From the NCBI GenBank assembly GCA_910585855.1, contig CAJUGZ010000098.1, forward strand, positions 1 through 13,684: DNA of 13,684 nucleotides, given 5' to 3'. This document shows, in pieces, positions 1-7,717 of this stretch. The position numbers and the translations under genes are program-made. The notes beneath the pieces were generated by a model. The model was not told the DNA's origin. It saw only the letters and a program-made list of their open reading frames with translations, and made no database searches. This DNA comes from an uncultured Lachnospiraceae bacterium (GTDB taxonomy: Bacteria > Bacillota_A > Clostridia > Lachnospirales > Lachnospiraceae). The stretch's first letter is position 1; each line of letters begins with the position of its first letter.

Positions 1-89
1 GTTGGATGAACCGAAATCAGAAGCCATAGACTTTCTTACCGTTTGGAGCGGAGCAAGCAAAGAACAGGAGCAAACCGCCTCTGGCGTCC
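1..89 (+). repeat. Partial interspersed repeat, right arm only (copy 1)
   Basis: This is a divergent copy of the right half of the long repeat at 8052-8391. Shared landmarks in the same order are GTTGGATG near the start, CAGAAG at about 19-24, a TTTGGA block near 42, and the terminal TCTGGCGTCC at 80-89. The left half would lie before the window. One frame is open from position 2 to a TGA at 92-94 (it would end KEQEQTASGVR), so the 3' end of a real upstream gene cannot be excluded. Resemblance to the other copies at DNA level makes a repeat more likely. Confidence 0.55.
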
Positions 90-155
90 GGTGAAAGCCA
101 ACCCTTTTCGGTAACATCCTATCTTCACTTTGAAATTATCATGGAAATAGGTAAT

Positions 156-179
156 CTTATAAAAATTTTAGTTTATAAG
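156..179. other. AT-rich 8-bp inverted repeat upstream of the tyrA promoter
   Basis: CTTATAAA at 156-163 and TTTATAAG at 172-179 are perfect inverted arms separated by 8 nt. It lies about 30 nt upstream of the tyrA -35 box. It could be an operator or the remains of an upstream terminator, but it is AT-only and has no T-run, so it could also be chance in AT-rich DNA. Confidence 0.25.
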
Positions 180-206
180 TTTATCCTGGTCTGAAAAAAT
201 CCCTAA

Positions 207-235
207 TTGACAAACCCTCTCTCTTCACGTAAAAT
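207..235 (+). promoter_or_regulatory. Predicted sigma-A promoter of tyrA-aroA
   Basis: The -35 box TTGACA is at 207-212 and the -10 box TAAAAT at 230-235, with an ideal 17-nt spacer. Transcription would start near 242, giving a leader of about 40 nt before tyrA. The same -35, spacer length and -10 occur in the pheS promoter at the other end of the window. Confidence 0.8.
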
Positions 236-253
236 AAAAAAGACTTTATTTTA
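230..253. promoter_or_regulatory. Perfect inverted repeat covering the tyrA -10 box and start site
   Basis: TAAAATAAA at 230-238 is mirrored by TTTATTTTA at 245-253 with a 6-nt centre. The left arm contains the whole -10 box and the centre covers the expected start site, a position where a repressor would block initiation. The sequence shows the dyad. An operator role is inference, and AT-only palindromes arise easily by chance. Confidence 0.35.
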
Positions 254-280
254 CCAAAAATAAGAAAAAAGGAGATTTCT

Positions 281-1378
281 ATGAACCTAACAGTTGGTTT
301 TTTAGGGCTGGGACTAATCGGCGGCTCAATCGCAAAAAGTATCCGAAAATACCATCCCGATTATACATTAATTGGCTACAATCATAATTACGAAACAGCT
401 CTTCTTGCAAAAAAAGAACATGTTATTGATATTGCAGCAAAAGAAGTAGATGCTTCTTTTTCTGATTGTGATCTAATCTATCTTTGTATGCCGGTTTCTT
501 TTAATGAAGAATATCTGTTAAAAATAAAACCCTATTTAAAAACAGGCTGTATTTTAACGGATGTCGGAAGTGTAAAAGGAACCATTCATCATGCAGTCAA
601 ACGACTTTCTTTAGAAAAATTTTTTATTGGCGGGCATCCAATGGCAGGATCAGAAAAAACAGGTTTTTCTAATTCTACCGATCATTTATTAGAAAATGCC
701 TATTATATTCTTACACCATGTGAAGATACTCCAAAAGAAGCGATTGACCGCTTCTATACACTGATTGCTTCTATAAAAGCAATTCCGATTATTTTAAATG
801 CAAAAGAACATGACTACGCTGTAGCAAATATCAGCCATCTGCCTCATCTTATCGCTTCTAGTTTGGTAAATTTAGTAAAAACTTCCGATTCGGAAAAAGA
901 AACCATGAAAACTCTGGCAGCCGGAGGTTTTAAAGATATTACCAGAATTGCTTCTTCCTCTCCGGTGATGTGGCAGCAGATTTGTTTGACAAACAAAGAA
1001 AATATTGTAAAAACTATGGAACACTATATTTCCTATTTTTCGGAAATTAAACAGGCGATTGAACAAGAAGACAAGGATTATCTCTATCGTTTTTTTGAAC
1101 AGGCGCAGTATTACCGCAATTCCATTCCCACAAAAACTTCTGGCCCAATTACTACAGTCTATGCTATGTATTGTGACTTAATAGATGAAGCGGGAAGTTT
1201 AGCAAAAGTCGTTGTTGTTTTAGCAGAACATCATATCAGTATTAAAAATATCGGAATTACCCATACTCGAGATTTTCAAGAAGAAACGCTTCGAATCGAA
1301 TTTTACGAAAAAGATGCTATGCTACTTGCTCAGCAGTTATTAGAACAGCTTCACTATCCAGTTACAATCTGCTCTTAG
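281..1378 (+). CDS. tyrA: Prephenate dehydrogenase with C-terminal ACT domain
   Basis: This cytoplasmic enzyme oxidatively decarboxylates prephenate to 4-hydroxyphenylpyruvate with NAD+, the committed step to tyrosine. The N-terminal Rossmann fold shows the dinucleotide motif GLGLIGGS at residues 9-16. The family motif GGHPMAGSEKTGF lies at about 117-129, with the His used in catalysis or substrate binding in this family. HLPHL is near 184-189, and AAGGFKDITRIASSSP follows in the helical dimerisation domain. About residues 290-360 form an ACT domain (EAGSLAKVVVVLAEHHISIK), the usual site of Tyr feedback inhibition. The 365-residue length is normal for Firmicutes TyrA with an ACT domain. The ATG start has GGAG at 271-274. 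aroA follows 42 nt downstream on the same strand, implying one transcript. Confidence 0.95.
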   Translation: MNLTVGFLGLGLIGGSIAKSIRKYHPDYTLIGYNHNYETALLAKKEHVIDIAAKEVDASFSDCDLIYLCMPVSFNEEYLLKIKPYLKTGCILTDVGSVKGTIHHAVKRLSLEKFFIGGHPMAGSEKTGFSNSTDHLLENAYYILTPCEDTPKEAIDRFYTLIASIKAIPIILNAKEHDYAVANISHLPHLIASSLVNLVKTSDSEKETMKTLAAGGFKDITRIASSSPVMWQQICLTNKENIVKTMEHYISYFSEIKQAIEQEDKDYLYRFFEQAQYYRNSIPTKTSGPITTVYAMYCDLIDEAGSLAKVVVVLAEHHISIKNIGITHTRDFQEETLRIEFYEKDAMLLAQQLLEQLHYPVTICS

Positions 1379-1420
1379 TGAACTACCCATCACCTAAATT
1401 TTTTAGAAAGGTATTTGGTT

Positions 1421-2725
1421 ATGATTACTCAAAAATATTATACTGTTACGCCGATTTCCTCTCCTTCTATTATCGAAACAGAAGTACCGGGATCAAAAAG
1501 TATTACCAATCGGGCTCTTTTATTAGCTGCCTTAGCAAATGGAACAAGTACAATAAAAGGAGCTCTTTTCAGCGAAGATTCCCGATATTTTCTGCAGTGT
1601 TTAATTGATTTAGGATTTTCTGTTGCAATAGATGAAGCAGCGCATACCGTTTCCGTTACAGGATGCAATGGAAAAATTCCTAAAAAAGAGGCGCATATCT
1701 ATGTTGGAAGTGCTGGAACGGCTGCCCGTTTTCTAACAGCTATGCTTGGACTTTCCGATGGAGTTTATTTTCTAGACGCCTCTGAACAAATGCGCAAACG
1801 CCCTATGAAGCCTCTTCTGGATGCATTGGAATCAATTGGAGTTCGAGTTGTCTATCAGGAAAAAGAAGGGTTTTTTCCCTTCACCCTCTATGGATGCAGT
1901 CAGACAAAATCTGCTGTTCAAATAGATATTTCTAACAGCAGCCAATTTTTAAGTGCGCTTTTAATGTCTGCACCTTTAAAACAGGAAGGTTTTTCGATTG
2001 AATTAATAGGCGGACATGCACTTTCTTATGTTAAAATTACAGCAAAAATGATGGCACAGTTTGGATGTCAGATTCTTCAGACTGATGCACAGACCTATCA
2101 GATTCCCCCTTTACAGTCTTATCAGGCACAGGAATATTATGTTGAACCTGATGTTTCTGCTGCCTGTTATTTTTATGCAATGTCTCCTTTACTTCATACA
2201 AAAACTTTAGTACACCGAATTCACTTAGATTCTATGCAGGGAGATATTCGTTTTCTTTCTATTTTAGAAGAAATGGGATGTGTTCTAACTGATACACCGG
2301 ACGGAATTCTGTTATCTGCTCCTGACTGTGGAAAATATCGTGGAATTTGTGTGGATATGAGCGATTGTTCAGATCAGACTATGACACTTGCAGCGATTGC
2401 ACCTTTTGCTGACGGAGCTGTAAAAATTCGAGGAATCGAACATATTCGGCTTCAGGAGAGCAATCGAATTTCAGCAATCTGTCAGGAGTTAAAACGAATG
2501 GGCATTTCCTGTCAGGAAGTTGATACCGGAATTGATATTCTTCCCGGAGTTCCTCATGCTGCTGTTATAGAAACCTATGAAGATCATCGGATTGCTATGG
2601 CATTTTCTCTTGTTGGACTTCGTATACCCGGAATAGTAATTTCCAATCCCCAATGCTGCAAAAAAACTTTTGAAAATTATTTTGATATTTTAGATAAAAT
2701 CACAAATAGGAAACCTTTAGAATAA
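1421..2725 (+). CDS. aroA: 3-phosphoshikimate 1-carboxyvinyltransferase (EPSP synthase)
   Basis: AroA joins phosphoenolpyruvate and shikimate-3-phosphate to give EPSP, the sixth step of the shikimate pathway, in the cytoplasm. Visible motifs are VPGSKSITNRALLLAAL (about 22-38, with the substrate-binding Lys), GSAGTAARF (about 96-104), RKRPM, SNSSQFLSALL (near 171), EPDVSAACYF (near 242), DCSDQTMTLAAIA with the catalytic-type Asp, QESNRISA (near 345), and EDHRIAMA (near 387). The length of 434 residues is normal. The start is set at ATG 1421 because AAAGG at 1407-1411 is 9 nt away; an in-frame TTG at 1415 would be too close to it. In the PEP-site loop, E. coli AroA has GNAGTAMRP and this protein has GSAGTAARF. 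The invariant Gly is kept, but the Asn and Pro positions differ. It is likely co-transcribed with tyrA. No strong intrinsic terminator follows; the palindromic element at 2786-2887 comes next. Confidence 0.95.
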   Translation: MITQKYYTVTPISSPSIIETEVPGSKSITNRALLLAALANGTSTIKGALFSEDSRYFLQCLIDLGFSVAIDEAAHTVSVTGCNGKIPKKEAHIYVGSAGTAARFLTAMLGLSDGVYFLDASEQMRKRPMKPLLDALESIGVRVVYQEKEGFFPFTLYGCSQTKSAVQIDISNSSQFLSALLMSAPLKQEGFSIELIGGHALSYVKITAKMMAQFGCQILQTDAQTYQIPPLQSYQAQEYYVEPDVSAACYFYAMSPLLHTKTLVHRIHLDSMQGDIRFLSILEEMGCVLTDTPDGILLSAPDCGKYRGICVDMSDCSDQTMTLAAIAPFADGAVKIRGIEHIRLQESNRISAICQELKRMGISCQEVDTGIDILPGVPHAAVIETYEDHRIAMAFSLVGLRIPGIVISNPQCCKKTFENYFDILDKITNRKPLE

Positions 2726-2785
2726 GGATATCACAATCCTACCGACTTTAGACTCTTGATTTATAGTTTATTATTTTCCCGATGG

Positions 2786-2887
2786 GGACGCTGAAATTGG
2801 AAGGAAGGTCTATTCCGAACCTGCTTTCGCTTAGCATTTCCTCGTAGACCTTTCTTCCAATTCCAGCTATGTATACCAGACAAAAAC
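2786..2887 (-). repeat. Palindromic intergenic element with GTCC end (H1)
   Basis: The arms 2790-2812 and 2845-2867 form a 23-bp inverted repeat with two mismatches around a 32-nt loop. Read on the minus strand, it starts TTTTGTCTGG (2878-2887), has AGCTGGAATT at the arm base, a loop with GCTAAGCGAAAGC, and ends CAGCGTCC (2786-2793). The same ends and loop core recur in the element at 7211-7373. It sits in the 192-nt gap between convergent aroA and the surface protein gene. It may act as a 3'-end structure for both, but no T-run follows on either strand, so it is not a standard intrinsic terminator. Confidence 0.75.
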
Positions 2888-2917
2888 AGTGCTGCTTGTT
2901 GTAAAGATTTATCTTTC

Positions 2918-5900
2918 CTATTTATGATTCATATTATACTTTCCGCATATAACTAATATTACAGCAGCTGCCAAAATGAAAAGTAAAATAATCGTAATTA
3001 AAATAGTTTTATTTGAGTTTGATTTTTCTTGCAGTTCTTCTGCAAAATCTTCTTCTGTTTCCAATTCTTGTATTACTATCTGTTCTTCCTGATTAAGACT
3101 AGACAATTCTTCTGTTGTTTCTAAAATATTTTCTTCTGATTGTTTGGATGCCGTTTTTAAATCTTCTCTCTTCTCTTTTTGTACAATAGCCTCCTCTTTC
3201 TTTTTTTGAACAGATTCTGATTCTTTTATTGTTTCTTTTTCCGTTTCTCCTTCTTTTTCTTCTTCCTTTTCTGCCAGTTTTTTCTTATCTGCCTTGTTAT
3301 TGATATTTTTACTTTCACTGAGAATCTTTATTAACTGTTCATAATTTATTTGATTTTTTTCTAATAATTCCTGTATTGGCTTTTGCTTTACAAATAATTG
3401 TTCAAACTCTTTTACTTGAGTTTCTTTCTCTGTAAGCTGAGTTGTCAATCGTTCTATCTGTTCTTTTAATTCTTTTATTTCTCTGTCCTTATCCGTTATT
3501 ATTTCTGATAATCGTTTCTTTTCCAATACAAAATTCTCAATTTCTTTTACTTTTGACTGCAAATTCTTTTCTAACTCTGCAATTTTATCTTGCTGCAAAC
3601 GATTCTTTTTTTCTAAATCAGCTATATTAGATAAACTAGATGGAAGCAACGAATTTATAGAAGATGATGAATCTGACTCATCTTCTGAACCAGACGAATC
3701 TGTATTATCTGTAAAATCGGACGGGGTAGTTTCCTCCGGTTTATCTGTAGTATCCGATGGCGTAGTTTCCTCTGGCTTGTTTGTAGTATCTGATGGTTTC
3801 GTTTCATCTGGTTTGTCTGTAGTATCTGACGGCGCAGTTTCCTCTGGTTTATCTGGCGTATCTGGCGGGCTTGATAGAATTTCTTTTTTTAGGTTTTCTA
3901 CTTCTGCTTTTAACTTATTATTTTCTGATTCAACCCCTATTTTTTCCTGCACAAGTTCTTTTATTTGTTGTTCTAAAGAATTTATAACCTGTCCTGACTC
4001 TTCTGCTTTTTTGGTCTGTTCGGCTAATTGTTCCGCTAATTCCAGTACTTTATTTAAAACAGTTTTAAGCTGTTCAGGCAAGTTTTCCTGTTCTTCTTCG
4101 GATGGTTTGATTCCTAACTGTTTTATTAATTTTTCTATAATTGTAATATAATATTTCAGTTGTTCTCTCATATCAGATACAGTGTGAATCACTTTTTGAT
4201 AATCGGCAGACTCTTCTAAATCTAATATCTTTTTTAATGTTTCTAAATATTGATCGGTCTGCTGTTTTTGTTCGTTTATTTCTTTTTGCAGTTCTTTGAT
4301 TGTTTCTGATAAAACGGTTTCTCTTTCTAGTAATTGTTTTATCGTTTCTGACATATTCTGCTGCTGTTTTACCATATCAGATAACTCTTTATAGATATTA
4401 TTAAAACGTGCCGTTACGGCTGAACCTGTTACAACAGCAGAACCTGTTGCCGTACTGCTTTCGTCTTTTATTTTTATTAAAACTTCTACTTTATTCAGAT
4501 ATTCCCAATATTCTGTTATAGTCTTTTTTATATCAGAAACGGCTTGAGAAATCTCTTGTAAATCCGCTTTTGAATCCAGTGATAATATATCTTTTAAATG
4601 ATTTAAAAATTGATCGATTACTTCCTTTTGGCTTTGTATCTGTTCTAATAAAATTTTTATTTCTTCCTTATTTTCTATGGAAATATCCTCTTTTTCTAAA
4701 AAAGATAAAAGAATTTCCTTTAAAAATTCCTGTTGTTTTACAATAACTTGTATTTCTTTATAGGCTTTATCTGCTTCTTCCTTTGTCTGTTCTCCTGTAG
4801 ATGGAGTATTATTTTCGTTTTCCTTCGGATAAATCAATGTTTTTATCTGATTTAGAAATTTATCATATTCCATTACTTTATCTTTTAGATTTGATACAGT
4901 CTGATAAATCTCTTCCTTTGTGCCAGCAGCACCAAAACCTAATAGTTCACTTAATGTTTTATAAAATTGTTTCAGATCATTTGCATATGTTTTCAATGCA
5001 TGAATCTTTACAAAAATTGCTTCTGTCTGCTCCATTTCTTCTGTATTTTCTGCTCCATAATCACCTTCTAATTGATTTTCAATCTGATCTTTTAAATCCT
5101 CTAAATACCGCAGTTTTTGTTCAATTTTATTTACAATCTCATTTAATTGACTCTTTAATGAACCAGTATTTACAATTCCAAAAGTATTCTTTAAATCATT
5201 GAGTGTTTTTTCATAAAGTTCTAATTCTTCTTTTACTATATCTACTTTTTCTTGTAATTGTTTAAAAAAATCATGATTTACAGCATCCTCTATATTAGAA
5301 ACACTGTCTTTTATTCCTAATTTTTCTGCAATTTGATTGATTTCTTCAACAACTACTGCTTCATTTTTCTTTATTTTTTCTATTTCTTGCTGAAATTTTA
5401 TCAGGATATCTGATAGATTTTTATACTCTTCCTCTTTACTTAGACCAAGAAGTTCTTCTATTTTTATTATATTATCTTTTATTTTAATAAATTCTTCTTC
5501 TTTTTGATGCAGTTGATAAATTGTTTCTTTTACTGCATTTTGTATATCTTTTAACTGCTGTTCGAAATCTCCCTTTAACTCAATATCTGTTCCAGCCTCG
5601 GCAAGTAATTCCTTTATAACAGATAAATTTTGCTTATAACTCTCTATCTCTTTCTGATAATTATTAATTTCTGCCGTTATCTGTTCTACCTTTGCTGCAA
5701 GCCCTTTATAATCTCCTTTTGATATACCTAATTCCTGCATAACCTCATCTAATTCTGGAGAATAACCGGTCACTGATACGATTGTATTATACCCGGTATT
5801 TCCTGTAGTAAGTACTATTTTTACCTGATTTTCTCCTAATAAAGAAATCGCATTATTTTCAATCAAATAATCACTTTCTTTTGCCAAAATAGAACTTTTA

Positions 5901-7141
5901 TCAGAAAAATCAATCTGCACATCCAGCATATCCTTAGTTATAACAATTTTTTTATTGATATTATAACAGTTATCTCTATAATCTTCTGAATTATTATATT
6001 TATCATAGAAATTTCTATTCAGGACGGCTTGTACTCCTTCTATTTCTTTCCATACCGCATGTAACTTTACATCAGAAGCTGGCATAATAAAATTGATTTG
6101 ATCTGACAATGGATCTTCAAAAGAAATAATTTGATCCTCTACTTCCCATCCACAGAAATAATAATGCTTTCTCTCTCCTGCCTGTACAGCAACAATTTCT
6201 TTATAGTCCATTTCTAATTGTTTTTCATTTTCATCTCCTATATTTATTATTGTCACAATATAGCGATTAATCTTCCAATTTGCCTTTATTTTTATATCAG
6301 AAGAACTCATAAGAAATGTCGTTACTGGATTAGAAGGATCTGCAAGTACAATATCTCCGCTTTCTACTTCCCAGCTTTCAAATGTATACCCTTCTTTTAT
6401 ACCAGCCTGAATTGTCACTGTCGATTGATAAAGCGGATGAAGTAACTCTGTGCCTCCTAAACCACTTCCCGATACCAAAACAGAATAAGTATCTTCGATC
6501 CAATTTGCACTTAAATGAACTGGCTCATCTGGCATAGTAAAAGTAAATACTGCTTCAAAATCCTCATTTAATACAAGACCGCCGCTTTTTACCGTCCAGC
6601 CATCAAAACGATACCCTTTCTTTTTACCGGCATTTATCGTAACAACAGAGCCATAAGAAACAGCATCTGAAAAACCGCCTGCACCCTCTCCTCCATCTTC
6701 TAAAATAACTGGATATTTATTTATTTCCCATACTGCATATAAAACCATATCTGAAACAGGATAAATCGTTCCTCCATCCCGAAACATCGCCTCTCCTCCT
6801 TCAGAAACCGACCATCCGGCAAATGAATATCCTGTTCTAGTAAAAGTATTGAAAGCAAGACTATCTCCATTTTTTGATAAAATCGAATTTTCCATATCAC
6901 CGCTTCCGCCATTGGCATGGTAAGCAATTCTATAGGAATCCTGCACACTGTTTCCTTCTATTACCTGTAACGTTTTTTGCCTTATATCACCTTGATTCTC
7001 TTCAAATTCAATACAAGAAACCGCCTTTACTCTTTTATTTTCTGCCGTTATCCAGCCAATAACCCCAATAATTAACCAGATCAGCACAGAAACTGTCCAC
7101 TGATTCCACGAAAAAAATATCTTCTTTCTGCTTTTTTTCAT
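2918..7141 (-). CDS. Large membrane-anchored surface protein: InlB-type repeats plus coiled-coil stalk
   Basis: I recognise the domain types but not a named protein; the function is unknown. It has 1407 residues. The ATG start has GGGGAG 6 nt upstream. Residues 15-33 are a hydrophobic segment after a basic N-terminus (signal peptide or anchor). Four InlB-like (Listeria-Bacteroides) repeats follow at about 70-139, 143-214, 219-289 and 294-365. Each has a GY.F.GW-type core and ends in A.W. Residues 370-460 look beta-rich. About 463-1090 is a long charged coiled coil with internal repeats. STATGSAVVTGSAV lies near 897-910; TGSAV motifs are common in Lachnospiraceae exported proteins. A Pro/Thr/Asp-rich linker of 12-residue units spans about 1092-1150, then a second coiled coil (about 1165-1290) and a Glu/Lys-rich stretch. 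Residues about 1378-1400 are a membrane helix followed by CGKYNMNHK. There is no LPXTG motif, so anchoring is by the C-terminal helix. A role as an adhesin or spacer at the cell surface is inference. It is a likely accessory gene, flanked by two palindromic elements. Confidence 0.85.
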   Translation of the reverse strand: MKKSRKKIFFSWNQWTVSVLIWLIIGVIGWITAENKRVKAVSCIEFEENQGDIRQKTLQVIEGNSVQDSYRIAYHANGGSGDMENSILSKNGDSLAFNTFTRTGYSFAGWSVSEGGEAMFRDGGTIYPVSDMVLYAVWEINKYPVILEDGGEGAGGFSDAVSYGSVVTINAGKKKGYRFDGWTVKSGGLVLNEDFEAVFTFTMPDEPVHLSANWIEDTYSVLVSGSGLGGTELLHPLYQSTVTIQAGIKEGYTFESWEVESGDIVLADPSNPVTTFLMSSSDIKIKANWKINRYIVTIINIGDENEKQLEMDYKEIVAVQAGERKHYYFCGWEVEDQIISFEDPLSDQINFIMPASDVKLHAVWKEIEGVQAVLNRNFYDKYNNSEDYRDNCYNINKKIVITKDMLDVQIDFSDKSSILAKESDYLIENNAISLLGENQVKIVLTTGNTGYNTIVSVTGYSPELDEVMQELGISKGDYKGLAAKVEQITAEINNYQKEIESYKQNLSVIKELLAEAGTDIELKGDFEQQLKDIQNAVKETIYQLHQKEEEFIKIKDNIIKIEELLGLSKEEEYKNLSDILIKFQQEIEKIKKNEAVVVEEINQIAEKLGIKDSVSNIEDAVNHDFFKQLQEKVDIVKEELELYEKTLNDLKNTFGIVNTGSLKSQLNEIVNKIEQKLRYLEDLKDQIENQLEGDYGAENTEEMEQTEAIFVKIHALKTYANDLKQFYKTLSELLGFGAAGTKEEIYQTVSNLKDKVMEYDKFLNQIKTLIYPKENENNTPSTGEQTKEEADKAYKEIQVIVKQQEFLKEILLSFLEKEDISIENKEEIKILLEQIQSQKEVIDQFLNHLKDILSLDSKADLQEISQAVSDIKKTITEYWEYLNKVEVLIKIKDESSTATGSAVVTGSAVTARFNNIYKELSDMVKQQQNMSETIKQLLERETVLSETIKELQKEINEQKQQTDQYLETLKKILDLEESADYQKVIHTVSDMREQLKYYITIIEKLIKQLGIKPSEEEQENLPEQLKTVLNKVLELAEQLAEQTKKAEESGQVINSLEQQIKELVQEKIGVESENNKLKAEVENLKKEILSSPPDTPDKPEETAPSDTTDKPDETKPSDTTNKPEETTPSDTTDKPEETTPSDFTDNTDSSGSEDESDSSSSINSLLPSSLSNIADLEKKNRLQQDKIAELEKNLQSKVKEIENFVLEKKRLSEIITDKDREIKELKEQIERLTTQLTEKETQVKEFEQLFVKQKPIQELLEKNQINYEQLIKILSESKNINNKADKKKLAEKEEEKEGETEKETIKESESVQKKKEEAIVQKEKREDLKTASKQSEENILETTEELSSLNQEEQIVIQELETEEDFAEELQEKSNSNKTILITIILLFILAAAVILVICGKYNMNHK
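3690..3869 (-). repeat. 36-bp tandem repeat encoding the PSDTTDKPEETT linker
   Basis: Inside the surface protein gene, a 36-bp unit repeats about four to five times with unit starts near 3726, 3762, 3798 and 3834. It encodes variants of PSDTTDKPEETT. The units differ mostly by synonymous or conservative changes. Such in-frame tandem repeats usually form extended hydrophilic wall-spanning linkers and vary in copy number between strains. Confidence 0.85.
4220..4945 (-). repeat. Degenerate ~120-residue repeats in the coiled-coil stalk
   Basis: Three protein segments beginning LGFGAAGTKEEI (about residue 733), LSLDSKADLQEI (about 853) and LDLEESADYQKV (about 974) are spaced about 120 residues apart. 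The first two align along most of their length: a TVSNLKDK / AVSDIKKT helix, then EYD.FLNQI / EYWEYLNKV, a low-complexity loop, then YKEIQVIVKQQ / YKELSDMVKQQ and a final helix ending LKDI / LKKI. The third shares the first half. This points to growth of the stalk by internal duplication. Earlier stalk segments starting LGIS, LGLS, LGIK and FGIV may be shorter relatives. Confidence 0.65.
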
Positions 7142-7210
7142 TTAATCTCCCCTTTCTTATTCTGAACCTAACTCAAAACTTTGCCTCCATTACCGATCTA
7201 CTATTTTATT

Positions 7211-7373
7211 TTTTGTCTGACAAACACAGCCAGAATCCAAAGAAAAATCTATGAATGGTCATCATTTTTCATCGGCACTTAGGCACAATTTTTCCATACC
7301 TTATGTATCCGCTGCAAGAAAATACTAAGCGCAAGCGAACCTGAAATAGATCTTCCTTTGGATTCTGGTGTCC
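7211..7373 (+). repeat. Palindromic intergenic element with GTCC end (H2)
   Basis: The arms 7230-7252 and 7346-7368 form a 23-bp inverted repeat with two mismatches, both of which become G-U pairs in minus-strand RNA. The element starts TTTTGTCTGACAA, has ACAGCCAGAATCC at the arm base, a loop with ACTAAGCGCAAGC near 7324-7336, and ends TCTGGTGTCC at 7364-7373. Relative to the element at 2786-2887 it has about 60 extra loop bases (near 7256-7313) and lies in the opposite orientation. If the promoter at 7466-7495 is used, this element lies inside the 5' leader of the surface protein mRNA. Confidence 0.75.
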
Positions 7374-7465
7374 ACAAAAATAAATTTATAGATCAATTTT
7401 TTTATTTACGGGATTTCATTTAATAATACGAATTATCTGATAAAATAAGATTGATTGATGTTGTC

Positions 7466-7495
7466 ATACTACCATATTTTTTTCTATAAAGTCAA
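7466..7495 (-). promoter_or_regulatory. Candidate promoter of the surface protein gene
   Basis: On the minus strand, TTGACT at 7490-7495 is followed after 18 nt by TAGTAT at 7466-7471. Transcription would start near 7458 and give a leader of about 315 nt that includes the palindromic element. The -10 box is imperfect and the region is AT-rich, so this is a moderate prediction. Confidence 0.45.
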
Positions 7496-7632
7496 GATTC
7501 TTTTTTCTTTTTTGCACAGTTCAGTTACCATCCGATTACACTTTTCTTACACTATTTAACTAGAAACTATACCAACTTCCGTTTTATATTTTCTTTACAA
7601 ATATAATATATCATATTACATGAGCATAACAA

Positions 7633-7671
7633 AAATAGCTGCCTCACTTTAGTGAAGCAGGGCAGCTATTT
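7633..7671 (-). terminator. Intrinsic terminator of the small cysteine protein gene
   Basis: An 11-bp perfect stem pairs 7633-7643 (AAATAGCTGCC) with 7661-7671 (GGCAGCTATTT). Read on the minus strand the stem is followed by a T-run (TTTTTGTT). It lies 46 nt beyond the stop codon of the gene at 7718-7930. Confidence 0.8.
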
Positions 7672-7717
7672 CTGTGTCTTTCCATAATGAAATTCTATCG
7701 TATATCCAATATTGAAA

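Larger units (their letters stand above)
7142..7717. other. Long intergenic region upstream of the surface protein gene
   Basis: These 576 nt carry no convincing gene. From left to right on the plus strand they hold the surface gene's ribosome binding site, the palindromic element at 7211-7373, an AT-rich stretch with a candidate minus-strand promoter at 7466-7495, an AT-rich stretch in which I see nothing definite (about 7500-7630), and the terminator of the small downstream-facing gene at 7633-7671. Confidence 0.7.

Noticed and set aside
2725..2740. AGGAT/ATCCT hairpin as aroA terminator
   Set aside because: Only 5 bp and no T-run follows.
3442..5202. Plus-strand frames opposite the surface protein gene
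   Set aside because: They are Leu/Phe/Ser-rich mirror frames of the Glu/Lys-rich coiled-coil coding strand, without ribosome sites.
7040..7141. Surface protein as a lipoprotein anchored at Cys43
   Set aside because: The Cys lies about 10 residues past the hydrophobic segment and the preceding residues (AVS) lack a Leu at -3, so a lipobox is not supported.
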